From NCBI GenBank assembly GCA_003648815.1, contig QMPZ01000003.1:1-39511 (forward strand): DNA of 39,511 bases. The letters run 5' to 3'. The number at the start of each line of letters is the position of its first letter. Position 1 is the first letter of the stretch. The position numbers were made by a program, and so were the translations under genes. This stretch comes from Candidatus Aerophobota bacterium. Its GTDB lineage: Bacteria > Aerophobota > Aerophobia > Aerophobales > B47-G16. A model generated the notes under the pieces. It was not told the origin of the DNA. It did no database searches and worked only from the letters and a program-made list of their open reading frames with translations. Shown here piece by piece: positions 10,449 to 19,760 of this stretch.

Positions 10449-10917
10449 GGGGAATGGCTATCTTTCCCGTACGCACTAATTTCTTGATGCCAAAAGACTT
10501 CAGAAGGGAAAGAATTCCCTTAATTTTCTCCTCGCTACCTGTCGCCTCTATGATGAAGCTGTCAGGGTGGACGTCCACTATCCTTGCCCTGAAGATATCC
10601 ACTATACGCATAATTTCGGCTCTGTCCGCTCCCTTAGCCTTTACCTTTACCAAAATCAGCTCACGTTCTATCCTCTCCTTATCCGTCAGGTCCACCACCT
10701 TAATCACATCTATTAATTTACGCAGCTGCTTTATGACCTGCTCGATAATGCGATCGTCCCCTGGAACCACCAACGTCATACGAGATACGGTGGGATCCTC
10801 TGTCTCCCCCACTGCCAGACTATCAATGTTAAATCCTCGCGCACTGAACAGAGAGGAAATACGAGCCAATATCCCAAAGCGATTCTCAACTTCTACAGAG
10901 ATGACGTGTTTCATCAA
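10432..10917 (-). CDS. ilvN: Acetolactate synthase small (regulatory) subunit
   Basis: 161 aa ACT-domain protein [54 protein letters not shown]; overlaps ilvC. Confidence 0.95.
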   Translation of the reverse strand: MMKHVISVEVENRFGILARISSLFSARGFNIDSLAVGETEDPTVSRMTLVVPGDDRIIEQVIKQLRKLIDVIKVVDLTDKERIERELILVKVKAKGADRAEIMRIVDIFRARIVDVHPDSFIIEATGSEEKIKGILSLLKSFGIKKLVRTGKIAIPREGEG

Positions 10918-11915
10918 TTTTTTCCACCCTTAATCCAGTTCATCATTCCCCGCAAATTTCTACCCACCTTCTCTATCAGGTGTTCCTCATCTTTTTTGGC
11001 CAGAGCGTTGAACACAGGACGTCCAGCTTTGTTCTCCAGAATCCATTCTCGAGCAAACTCTCCAGACTGAATCTCCTGCAATATCTTTTTCATTTCCTCT
11101 TTCGTCCTGTCCGTGATGATTCTGGGCCCTCGGGTGAGATCACCGTACTCGGCGGTATTACTGATGGCCGACCTCATCCCACTTAGCCCACTTTCTTGGA
11201 TTAGATCGGTGATTAGCTTCAGCTCATGCAGACACTCAAAGTAGGCCATCTCTGGCTGATAGCCAGCTTCCACAAGGGTCTCAAAGGCAGCCTTGATCAA
11301 GGCAGTGACTCCTCCGCAGAGGACAACCTGCTCTCCAAACAGGTCCGTCTCCGTCTCCTCCTTAAAGGTAGTCTCTATAACCCCAGCTCTGGTTCCCCCA
11401 ATTGCTTTAGCGTAGGCTAAAGCCAGCTGTTTGGCTGAGCCAGTGGCATCCTGCTCAACGGCGATCAGACAGGGAACACCTTTTCCCTCAAGATACATCG
11501 TCCGCACCAAAGCTCCTGGCCCTTTGGGAGCGACCATAAAGACGTCCACATCCTCAGGAGGAACAATCTGATGAAAATGGATGTTGAATCCATGAGAAAA
11601 GCCCAAGGCATTTCCCTTTTTCAGGTAAGGGGCTATGTCATTTTTATACATCTGTGCCTGGTATTCATCAGGGATCAGGATCTGGATGACATCAGCCCTC
11701 TGAGCTGCCTCTTTTGTCTCCATAACCTCAAAACCCGCTTCTTCAGCCTTCTTCCAATTCTCACTTCCCTTAAGATCCGCCACTATCACCCTTAGGCCGC
11801 TATCCTTTAAATTTTGCGCTTGCGCATGGCCCTGATTGCCATATCCGATGATGGCGATCGTCCTCTCCTTTAGAACTTCCAGACTTGCATCTTTTTCGTA
11901 ATAAATCTTAGCCAT
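10914..11915 (-). CDS. ilvC: Ketol-acid reductoisomerase (class I)
   Basis: 333 aa; [45 protein letters not shown]. Confidence 0.97.
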   Translation of the reverse strand: MAKIYYEKDASLEVLKERTIAIIGYGNQGHAQAQNLKDSGLRVIVADLKGSENWKKAEEAGFEVMETKEAAQRADVIQILIPDEYQAQMYKNDIAPYLKKGNALGFSHGFNIHFHQIVPPEDVDVFMVAPKGPGALVRTMYLEGKGVPCLIAVEQDATGSAKQLALAYAKAIGGTRAGVIETTFKEETETDLFGEQVVLCGGVTALIKAAFETLVEAGYQPEMAYFECLHELKLITDLIQESGLSGMRSAISNTAEYGDLTRGPRIITDRTKEEMKKILQEIQSGEFAREWILENKAGRPVFNALAKKDEEHLIEKVGRNLRGMMNWIKGGKN

Positions 11916-11926
11916 AACTTACCTCC

Positions 11927-12808
11927 TCAGCTTTCGTAAATGGGCGTTCCCTCTGAGTGAGCTAACTGCCGAAACTTGCCCATCAGCTTTTTGGTGACCT
12001 CGCCTATTTCTCCCTTTCCGATAACCCTTCCATCTACTCGTGTTACCGGAACGATCTCTGCTGCCGTCCCGGTAAGGAAGCATTCATCGCTTGCATAAAG
12101 CTCAGCCGGGGTAAATACTTCCTCTCGAACGGGAATTTTTTCCTCTTGAGCTAAATGAATTACCACATCCCGGGTAATACCCCTCAAGATCCCTACCCAG
12201 ACAGGGGGAGTGATCAAGGTTCCATCTTTCACGATGAATATGTTATCCCCTGTACACTCAGCTACATAGCCATCATTGTTGAGCATTATCGCCTCTGGTA
12301 CGCCTTTAGAGTTAGCCTCTATCTTGGCCAGGATATTGTTGAGATAGTTCAAGGATTTAATAGAAGGATCTAAGGCGGAAGGAATATTTCTCCGGGTGGA
12401 GACGATCACCACCTCCATGCCCTTCTGGTAAAGTTCTTCTGGATATATGCTTATCCTGTGAGCGATGATGATAACCTCCGGATGAGGACACTTAAGAGGG
12501 TCCAGACCGAGATCTCCCTTTCCCCGGGAGACAACTAAGCGGATATAAGCATCCTTGAGCCTGTTCTTTCTCAAGGTCTCCAGTACTTTCTCCTTCATCT
12601 CCTCCTTGGATAAGGGAATCTTTAAGGCAATGGCCTTGGCTGAAGCATACAATCTTTGAAGATGTTCCTCCAACTTAAAGACCCTCCCCCTATAAGCCCT
12701 TATCCCCTCGAAAACCCCATCGCCATAGAGAAAACCATGGTCAAAGACCGATATCCTTGCTTCCTCCTCAGGAACATATCTTCCATTCAAATAAATCCAC
12801 AATCCCAT
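11927..12808 (-). CDS. ilvE: Branched-chain amino acid aminotransferase
   Basis: 293 aa; fold-type IV PLP enzyme: FDHGFLYGDGVFEGIRAYRGRVF, KSLNYLNNILAKIEA, ECTGDNIFIVKDG. Confidence 0.93.
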   Translation of the reverse strand: MGLWIYLNGRYVPEEEARISVFDHGFLYGDGVFEGIRAYRGRVFKLEEHLQRLYASAKAIALKIPLSKEEMKEKVLETLRKNRLKDAYIRLVVSRGKGDLGLDPLKCPHPEVIIIAHRISIYPEELYQKGMEVVIVSTRRNIPSALDPSIKSLNYLNNILAKIEANSKGVPEAIMLNNDGYVAECTGDNIFIVKDGTLITPPVWVGILRGITRDVVIHLAQEEKIPVREEVFTPAELYASDECFLTGTAAEIVPVTRVDGRVIGKGEIGEVTKKLMGKFRQLAHSEGTPIYES

Positions 12809-12850
12809 CTTAAACTCCTTATCTCTATAATGCCACCAAGGGCTAAATTT

Positions 12851-14296
12851 CTACTTCGGCCTCATCTGTGGAAAAAGGATTACATCTCGAATAGATGAAG
12901 AGTTGGTCAACAGCATCACCAACCTATCTATTCCTATTCCCAAGCCTCCTGTGGGAGGCATCCCATATTCCATCGCTTCCAAAAAATCTTCATCCAGGGA
13001 CTTATCTTCTGCCTTTGCCTTCAGGAATCTTTCTCTCTGCTCAATGGGATCGTTTAACTCGGAATAGGCATTTCCTATCTCCTCCCCCCCTATGAATATC
13101 TCAAAGCGTTCAATTAAAGAAGGCTCATCCTTCTTTCTCTTTGCCAGAGGACAGGTCTCCTCAGGATAATCAAGGATAAAGGTGGGCTGGATCAAGTTTG
13201 GAACGACCTTCTTATCTAAGAGGTGTTCAAGTATCTGGTCCTTTCTCAAACCCTCTACCTTCAATCCCGCCTTTGAGGCAGCCTCCTTGAGGGCTTCCTC
13301 ATTCTCATAGTTGACTTCCAACCCTCCTATCTCCTTGAGAGCCGCCTTAAACGTCATCCTCCTCCAGGGGGGAGAAAGATCAATTTCACTTCCTTGATAG
13401 TTGATCTTAAGGCTACCGTTAACCTTCTTTGCCACCTCACAGATGAGTTTTTCGGACAGTTCCATCATCTCCTTATAATCACTGTAGGCAGAGTAAATCT
13501 CCAGCATTGTAAACTCGGGATTGTGGAATCGATCCATCCCCTCGTTTCTGAAATTTCTATTTAGCTCGTATATCTTCTCCAATCCTCCCACCACCAACTT
13601 CTTCAGATAAAGCTCAGGGGCTATTCTGAGATAAAAATCCTTGTCTAAGGCATAATGGTGAGTCCGAAAAGGTCTTGCCGTAGCGCCCCCTGGAACAGGC
13701 TGCATCATCGGAGTTTCCACCTCAAGATACCCTCTCCTGTCCAGAAAATCTCTTATGCATTTAATTATTGCTCCACGTTTGAGAAAGGTCTTCTTAACCT
13801 CGGGGTTAAAAAGTAGATCCAGATAGCGCTTGCGATAACGTAGTTCTATGTCCTGTAGACCATGCCACTTTTCAGGAAGAGGACGAAGGGATTTGGCAAG
13901 GAGGAAAAACTCCGAGACATCAATGGTGAGCTCACCTGTCCTGGTCTTGAAAACCTTTCCCTTCACTCCAATGATATCACCCAGCTCGAGCTTTTTAAAG
14001 AGAGAATATCTTTCCTTCAGGATGTCCTTGCGAGCATAAGCCTGGATCTTACCCGAGCCATCTCTTATATCAATAAACATAGCCTTTCCATGTCCTCGCT
14101 GGGCAACAATCCTTCCCCCAAGACGAACCTCTATATCTACACCTTCTCCTGCCTTAAGGTTGCCGTATTTGTCGCGTATCTTTTGAGTAGAATGATCGGG
14201 TGAAAACTTTACCCAATAAGGATTGCCCTCCTTTTCCATCCATTCCCTTAGCTTTTTCTTCCTTACCTCGATTAGCCTATTCTTATCCGGTCCCAT
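12851..14296 (-). CDS. lysS: Lysyl-tRNA synthetase (class II)
   Basis: 481 aa; OB-fold then RYRKRYLDLL, FLRIAPELYLKKLVVGGLEKIYELNRNFRNEGMD, GGLGIGIDRLVMLLT. Confidence 0.97.
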   Translation of the reverse strand: MGPDKNRLIEVRKKKLREWMEKEGNPYWVKFSPDHSTQKIRDKYGNLKAGEGVDIEVRLGGRIVAQRGHGKAMFIDIRDGSGKIQAYARKDILKERYSLFKKLELGDIIGVKGKVFKTRTGELTIDVSEFFLLAKSLRPLPEKWHGLQDIELRYRKRYLDLLFNPEVKKTFLKRGAIIKCIRDFLDRRGYLEVETPMMQPVPGGATARPFRTHHYALDKDFYLRIAPELYLKKLVVGGLEKIYELNRNFRNEGMDRFHNPEFTMLEIYSAYSDYKEMMELSEKLICEVAKKVNGSLKINYQGSEIDLSPPWRRMTFKAALKEIGGLEVNYENEEALKEAASKAGLKVEGLRKDQILEHLLDKKVVPNLIQPTFILDYPEETCPLAKRKKDEPSLIERFEIFIGGEEIGNAYSELNDPIEQRERFLKAKAEDKSLDEDFLEAMEYGMPPTGGLGIGIDRLVMLLTNSSSIRDVILFPQMRPK

Positions 14297-14343
14297 CCTA
14301 ACTTCCTTTTTCTAAACTCATTTATAGACCATAATTTTGCCTT

Positions 14344-14371
14344 ATTTTATATAGATTTAATCTTTTGTCAA
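14344..14371 (-). promoter_or_regulatory. Putative sigma70-type promoter for the lysS gene series
   Basis: Minus strand TTGACA-(16 nt)-TAAAAT, about 50 nt upstream of the lysS ATG. Confidence 0.65.
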
Positions 14372-14413
14372 CAAACGCTTTTTAGGAGGGAGGTTCCGTA
14401 AAGGAAAGGCCAT

Positions 14414-15286
14414 TTAAACTTTTAAAATTCTTCTCATAAAAAGAGTAATAAACCGAACAGCATCCACATCAAGACACACCTTAACGTTAGAAGCTTTCTC
14501 CTTTGAGGTGAGGGTAAATCCCCGGGTAAATTCGCCTCTGGTTTCCACATTCACTTTCCTGGGCTCCATTTTCACCAAAGTTTGGTCAAAGGACACCGCT
14601 ACAGCTAAGGGATCGTGCAGGATAGGATATACTCTGCCGGTTGATCTTTGCCATGCTCTTATCATATCCATTAAAAGATGGGTGGTGGGGGAAGCTTTTT
14701 TGGCCAAGCTATTTAGTTCCTCCTGTCCGAGCTTACATTTGGTCGTCACATCTAAACCTACCATAATGACCTGTATCCCCGATTCAAGAACAATTCTCGC
14801 CGCCTCAGGATCGCATCTAACGTTATATTCAGCTTGTTGCCTGTTAACTGCTCCCCCCATCATGACCAATTTAGCTTTTCTGGCTAAATCAGGCTCTTTT
14901 ACAAGTGCCGCAGCTACATTAGTAAGGGGTCCGATGGTGACGATGATAGGATGCTCACAAGCCATAACCTGAGAGATGATGAGGTCCACTGCAGCCTGTC
15001 TTGAAGGAGCCGCCAAGATTTCCCTTTCATCAAGCACCACTGCCTGATTCACTTGGTCAGTTCTCTCCTTTCCAAGGAGTGGTCTTTTAATTCCCACACC
15101 TACCGGTATATCTTCCCTGCCAAAGGCCTTCAGTAATTTAAGCACCAGCTTAGCCCTGGTCTTTGTATCTCCATAGACTGTGGTGATCGCCTTAACGTCA
15201 AGCTCAGGGCAACTTAAGGCAAATCCAATGGCTAAGGCATCATCTACATCATCTCCTATATCTGTGTCAATGAGGATATTTATCAT
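14414..15286 (-). CDS. Inosine/uridine-preferring nucleoside hydrolase family protein
   Basis: 290 aa; N-terminal DTDIGDDVDDALAIGFAL metal site, TIGPLTNVAAAL, MMGGAV. Confidence 0.92.
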   Translation of the reverse strand: MINILIDTDIGDDVDDALAIGFALSCPELDVKAITTVYGDTKTRAKLVLKLLKAFGREDIPVGVGIKRPLLGKERTDQVNQAVVLDEREILAAPSRQAAVDLIISQVMACEHPIIVTIGPLTNVAAALVKEPDLARKAKLVMMGGAVNRQQAEYNVRCDPEAARIVLESGIQVIMVGLDVTTKCKLGQEELNSLAKKASPTTHLLMDMIRAWQRSTGRVYPILHDPLAVAVSFDQTLVKMEPRKVNVETRGEFTRGFTLTSKEKASNVKVCLDVDAVRFITLFMRRILKV

Positions 15287-15337
15287 CTCCCAAACCTCCC
15301 TATTAAGGATATATAATATAGAGCTTTAAGTTTGTCG

Positions 15338-16075
15338 TTACGGCTTAAGAAAGCTCTCAAGTCCCTGCTCGACAAAGCTAAAGTAACCATTTTTTCCTAC
15401 GATGATATGATCCACAACTTTAATATCCACCATTTCTGCAGCCTCGGCGATGGTGGAGGTAATTCTTTTATCCTCGCTTGAAGCCTGAGGATGTCCACTG
15501 GGATGGTTGTGCACGAGAAGTAGTCCTGCAGCATGGTGAGCTAAGGCAGATTCTATGATGCGTCGAGGATAGATCACCGCTCTGTCAATCGTCCCCTCAT
15601 GAACTACCTCATAGTCAATAACCTCGTTTTTAACGTTAAGGTAAATCACCATAAAGGCTTCATAAGATAGAGCGGCAAGTTTTGCCCGGGCAAAACTTGC
15701 CGCTGTCCGGGGCGAGGAAAGAAGATCTTTTCCCTCCATCTTCTCACTAAGATAAACACACAAAATTTCCTTCACCAACTTTATGAGAATAGCCGACGAT
15801 GGACCAACGTCGAGAACACCCTCAAGCTCCTCTAAGCTGGCATCAAAGACAGCACCAAGACTTCCAAACCGTCTAATGAGACGTTTTGCAACAGGTTTTA
15901 CATCTTTACGGGGAATGGCATAGGTCAGGAGGAGCTCGAGGAGCTCGTAGCTATGAAGTCCTCCTGCACCTGCCTTTTGAAAACGTCTCCTGAGGCGTTC
16001 CCTGTGACCCAAATAATGAGGCTTGCTCTTTTCCTCCATTTTTAAGCTGTGTATTTGCTTAAAAAGCTTTCCCAC
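15338..16075 (-). CDS. radC: RadC/JAB domain DNA repair-family protein
   Basis: HhH region plus MPN/JAB motif LLLVHNHPSGHPQASSEDKRIT; likely start at Met13 (16039), which removes the overlap with the upstream gene. Confidence 0.93.
   Translation of the reverse strand: MGKLFKQIHSLKMEEKSKPHYLGHRERLRRRFQKAGAGGLHSYELLELLLTYAIPRKDVKPVAKRLIRRFGSLGAVFDASLEELEGVLDVGPSSAILIKLVKEILCVYLSEKMEGKDLLSSPRTAASFARAKLAALSYEAFMVIYLNVKNEVIDYEVVHEGTIDRAVIYPRRIIESALAHHAAGLLLVHNHPSGHPQASSEDKRITSTIAEAAEMVDIKVVDHIIVGKNGYFSFVEQGLESFLKP
15671..15704. repeat. Perfect 34-bp palindrome within radC
   Basis: AGCGGCAAGTTTTGCCCGGGCAAAACTTGCCGCT equals its own reverse complement; 17-bp arms, no spacer. Confidence 0.97.
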
Positions 16076-16857
16076 AGAAGGGCAAGGTCGTCTCCCTTCA
16101 TCTCTACCTTGCTTATGTCCTTCCTTGTTACTCCCTCTATGGCCGATGCCTTACGGGCAGAGGACTCATCATAGAACTCTATCTCTATGGTATAAGGAGG
16201 ATTAACCTTATAGGGTTTAAAATCGTTTATTCTTTTTAGGGCCGCCTTAGCTTTTTCCCTGATGAGCTTACTCGTCTTCGAGGGAGGAAGACAGAGAGCA
16301 CCGTGCTCGCCTGCAGCATACTTCACACAAGCCTGCTCAAAATCCCCAACTAAATCCCCTGCCTCCTTCATCGCCGCAGAATCTCCACTTATCATCACCA
16401 AAGGAACATTTCTTGTTCCAGCGATAGATGCTTCCAGGCCAATTTCCCCCATTAATATCCCATTAAGTCGCAGGGCCTTCATATCCAGGGTATAAGTATG
16501 AGGAAGAAGGCCTTCCTTGGTCTGGGCCATAGAGTGAAAGCCTATCATAATTAAAGCGTCAAAGCTTTCATCCAAACCTGCCGGCGGAGCTATCTTCGGG
16601 GGCTTCCCCATAACCACTTCTGCCTCAGGAGGAACCTCGCTTAAAATCACATTAAGGCCGTAGTAATGCATATCGTAGACGACAACCTTCCTTGCTCCTC
16701 CCTCTATGGCTCCCTCTATGGCTGAGTTCAGATCTGACATTAAAAGCTTTCTCATCTCCTCATATCCCGGACAGCCTGGCTTAACCTGTCTTTCATGATC
16801 AACTACACCGGTTATGCCCTCGCCGTCAAGTAGAATATACACCTTCATTTCATTCAA
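16042..16857 (-). CDS. M55 family metallopeptidase (DppA-like D-aminopeptidase)
   Basis: 271 aa; LLDGEGITGV (D/E ligands), VYDMHYYGLN, GFHSMAQTKEGLLPHTY, MGEIGLEASIAG: all expected metal ligands present. Confidence 0.92.
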   Translation of the reverse strand: MNEMKVYILLDGEGITGVVDHERQVKPGCPGYEEMRKLLMSDLNSAIEGAIEGGARKVVVYDMHYYGLNVILSEVPPEAEVVMGKPPKIAPPAGLDESFDALIMIGFHSMAQTKEGLLPHTYTLDMKALRLNGILMGEIGLEASIAGTRNVPLVMISGDSAAMKEAGDLVGDFEQACVKYAAGEHGALCLPPSKTSKLIREKAKAALKRINDFKPYKVNPPYTIEIEFYDESSARKASAIEGVTRKDISKVEMKGDDLALLWESFLSKYTA

Positions 16858-16863
16858 ACTCCT

Positions 16864-17895
16864 TTAAGGGACGAGCATTATCTTGCATCCCTCACCTGAG
16901 ATGGCTACTCTGAAAGCCTCTTCAAAATCCTGTAGGGAAAATTTATGGGTGACCATAGGCTCGACATTGAGCTTTCCCGTGGAAAGCAGGTTCTCAGCTA
17001 TCTCCCAGGTCTTCCAAATTTGCCTTCCCCACAGTCCAACAATTTTTGCCTCCTTGAAGATGATCTGGGATGAGACATCTATCTTTAAGGGTCTTTGAGG
17101 ATGTCCTATGGTAAATAGCTTTCCTCCTACCCTCAGGTAACCAAACGCCCTCTCCAGAGCCTCAGCATTACCTGAGGCCTCTATTATCACTCCTGCTCCA
17201 TTTCCCTCGGTCAACGACAAAACTTTCTCTACCACCGACTCCTTTTGGGGATTGATCAGATGAGTTGCTCCCATCTTGCTGGCTATATCCAGCCTTTTCT
17301 CGTTGATGTCTATGGCAATGACCTTCTCAGCTCCCCTTATTCTGGAGATGCCTATAGCGAACTGTCCTATAGGCCCGCACCCTATGATCACAACTGAGTC
17401 ACCTTCTACCTCTCCTTCATATACCGCTCTGAGAGGAATTCCCATAGGTTCGAGAAGACAACCTTTCTCAAGGGGAAATTCCTCAGGTAGTTTCCTGGTG
17501 GATATCTCAGGTATTATACAGTACTCAGCAAAACATCCGTTTACCGTATGACCAAAAAGTTCCATATTCTGGCAGGTATGGGGACGGTTATGCCTGCACT
17601 GCCAGCATTTTCCACAGGGAATATGAGTCTCTGCTGCCACCTTATCGCCCACCTTAATGCCTTTTACACCCTTTCCCACCTTCACCACCTCTCCCGAGCA
17701 CTCATGACCGGGGATGAAGGGAAGGGATTTGACCACACTTTTGCACCAGGGAGTCCATTCATATAGCTTCAGGTCCGAACCACATATTGCCGTGGCCCTC
17801 ACCTTGACGAGGACCTGCCCCTCCTCGGGCTCAGGTATGGGAAGGTCCTCAAGCTCAAAACCTAAACTTTCCTTCTTTTTTAAAATTGCCTTCAC
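16864..17895 (-). CDS. Zinc-binding dehydrogenase, L-threonine 3-dehydrogenase-like
   Basis: 343 aa MDR family; ICGSDLKLYEWTPWCKS, GHECSGEVVKVG, structural Zn CGKCWQCRHNRPHTC, GCGPIGQFAIG. Confidence 0.9.
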   Translation of the reverse strand: MKAILKKKESLGFELEDLPIPEPEEGQVLVKVRATAICGSDLKLYEWTPWCKSVVKSLPFIPGHECSGEVVKVGKGVKGIKVGDKVAAETHIPCGKCWQCRHNRPHTCQNMELFGHTVNGCFAEYCIIPEISTRKLPEEFPLEKGCLLEPMGIPLRAVYEGEVEGDSVVIIGCGPIGQFAIGISRIRGAEKVIAIDINEKRLDIASKMGATHLINPQKESVVEKVLSLTEGNGAGVIIEASGNAEALERAFGYLRVGGKLFTIGHPQRPLKIDVSSQIIFKEAKIVGLWGRQIWKTWEIAENLLSTGKLNVEPMVTHKFSLQDFEEAFRVAISGEGCKIMLVP

Positions 17896-17919
17896 ACAAG
17901 CTCTCCTTCCCGCCTGCCT

Positions 17920-18963
17920 TTATGGCTTTATAAGGATCTTTACCCTATCCGCATCTTCTCGATAAGCCCTTATGGCCTCGCCAAATTTATCCAGTCCGAA
18001 CCTGTGCGTTATGAGCTCATGTGCCCTTATCCTGCCTTCTGCAAGAAGTCTGATCGCCCTTTCCATGGTGTAGGGATTAACGAAGGAACCCTTGATGGTG
18101 ATCTCATTTTCGTAGATATAAAAGGGATTTATTCTCACCCTTGTCTTGGGGTCGGCCACTCCAAACCAGATTACAGTTCCTCCTGGCTCCACCAGCTTCA
18201 AAGACTGTTCCTCTGTTTGAAGGGTTCCCACGCATTCCATAACCACCTCAGCTTTTCCCCTTAAGAAATTCTCAATCTCCCTCTCTACATCTGCCTGAGA
18301 GGGGTCTAATGCTAAGTTCGCCCCTAATTGAAGAGCAAGCTTCCTCCTTTTCTCGATGGTGTCGGTGATTACAACCCTGTCAGCTCCAGAGATCCTCACC
18401 AGTTGCAGGATGAGCAGTCCAATAGGACCGGCTCCCAGGATGACCACGGAATTTCCCGTCTTAATCTGTGCCAGATCTACTCCATGTATGCAGCAGGACA
18501 GGGGCTCAGCAAAGGAGGCAAGTTCTAAATCAAGTTTTTCAGGAAGGTGATACACCACAACCTCCTTAGCCTTAACATATTCAGCAAATCCCCCATCAGT
18601 GGTGACCCCCAGACGAGTGGGCAAGAGGCAAAGATGCTGCTGGCCTTTTCGACAATACCTACATTTTTCGCAGGCGAGGTTGGGATTTACGGTGACGCGA
18701 TCTCCTATCTTAAAGTCCTTTACTCCTTCTCCTACCTCCTCGACCACCCCGGCGAACTCATGCCCTGGAATTAATGGGAAATTGGCCGGAAAAACTCCTT
18801 CATATATGTGAACGTCCGTTCCACAGATGCCACAGCTGTCCACCTTTATCAGCACCTCATCAACTCCCACTTTGGGAACGGGAACATCTTTCAAACCCCA
18901 CCTGCCCTTCTCCTCAAACACAATGGCCTTCACCTTTTTCCTCTTTAAAGATACTTTTTGCAA
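17920..18963 (-). CDS. Zinc-dependent alcohol/polyol dehydrogenase
   Basis: 347 aa MDR family; GICGTDVHIYEG, GHEFAGVVEEVG, CEKCRYCRKGQQHLC, GAGPIGLLILQL. GTG at codon 11 is an alternative start. Confidence 0.9.
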   Translation of the reverse strand: MQKVSLKRKKVKAIVFEEKGRWGLKDVPVPKVGVDEVLIKVDSCGICGTDVHIYEGVFPANFPLIPGHEFAGVVEEVGEGVKDFKIGDRVTVNPNLACEKCRYCRKGQQHLCLLPTRLGVTTDGGFAEYVKAKEVVVYHLPEKLDLELASFAEPLSCCIHGVDLAQIKTGNSVVILGAGPIGLLILQLVRISGADRVVITDTIEKRRKLALQLGANLALDPSQADVEREIENFLRGKAEVVMECVGTLQTEEQSLKLVEPGGTVIWFGVADPKTRVRINPFYIYENEITIKGSFVNPYTMERAIRLLAEGRIRAHELITHRFGLDKFGEAIRAYREDADRVKILIKP

Positions 18964-19715
18964 AGCTCAATTGACCTGGTTACTCCTTCCTCCTCATCTC
19001 CCTTGCCTTCAAATTCAATGCTCAGCCATCCGTCAAATCCTGCCTTTTTCAAGATGTTTATACAGCGGGAAGCATCAATTCTGGTATCTTCTCCGTTTTC
19101 ATCAAACTCGTAGAACTTGGCGTGGACAAATTTGGCGTATTTGGCTATCTTCTCCAATGCACTGTAGCGAACCTCATCAGGGAAATTACCAAAATCAGGG
19201 CAGGTGCCTATTCCCTTTTTCACCTCCTCAACTATTCTGACGATGATGTCAGGATCGCCACTGATGCCTCCATGATTTTCGATGAGGACACTGATCCCTT
19301 CTCTTTCTGCCTCCTGACATAGCTCGGAGAAGCTCTTAATGCATGCCTTGATGACGTCTTCGTTAACTTTTCCATATCCACCGGCATTTGCTCGAAACGA
19401 TGGAGAGCCAATCTTTTTGGCGATGTATATCCACTTTTTATGGTTTTCTACCGCTTGCCGGCGAGCTTTCTCATCCAAGGAGGCAAGGTCTCCTTCACTG
19501 TCCACGGCGATGTTCCCCACCTTCATTCCGCACTCCTCCACCCTTTCCCTCAACCTTTCAAGGTAATCATCCTCTAAGGATTCAAAGAAGGGAGAGTTGA
19601 GTTCGATCCCCTTTACTCCGAATTTTTCCCTCACCTCCTTTGGAAAATCCAAAAGCTTCAACTTGCCTTCTTGAAAGCGCCTGTGCAGGCTCCATCCCGA
19701 AACAGCTATCTTCAT
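18945..19715 (-). CDS. Sugar phosphate isomerase/epimerase (xylose isomerase-like TIM barrel)
   Basis: 256 aa; VSGWSLHRRFQEGKLKLLDFPKEVREKFGVKGIELN, VLIENHGGISGDPD, DGWLSIEFEGKGDEEEGV. Confidence 0.87.
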   Translation of the reverse strand: MKIAVSGWSLHRRFQEGKLKLLDFPKEVREKFGVKGIELNSPFFESLEDDYLERLRERVEECGMKVGNIAVDSEGDLASLDEKARRQAVENHKKWIYIAKKIGSPSFRANAGGYGKVNEDVIKACIKSFSELCQEAEREGISVLIENHGGISGDPDIIVRIVEEVKKGIGTCPDFGNFPDEVRYSALEKIAKYAKFVHAKFYEFDENGEDTRIDASRCINILKKAGFDGWLSIEFEGKGDEEEGVTRSIELCKKYL

Positions 19716-19760
19716 CTAAACCTCCTTATATGAAATTGAGAAAAGGCCAAAAAATCCTCT

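Noticed and set aside
14297-14413. Possible T-box or other riboswitch upstream of lysS
   Set aside because: The predicted transcription start is only about 40 nt from the ATG, too short for a T-box; no specifier or antiterminator pattern seen.
15929-15955. GGAGCTCGA/GGAGCTCGT direct repeat in radC
   Set aside because: Explained by codons for the conserved YELLELLLT segment of RadC.
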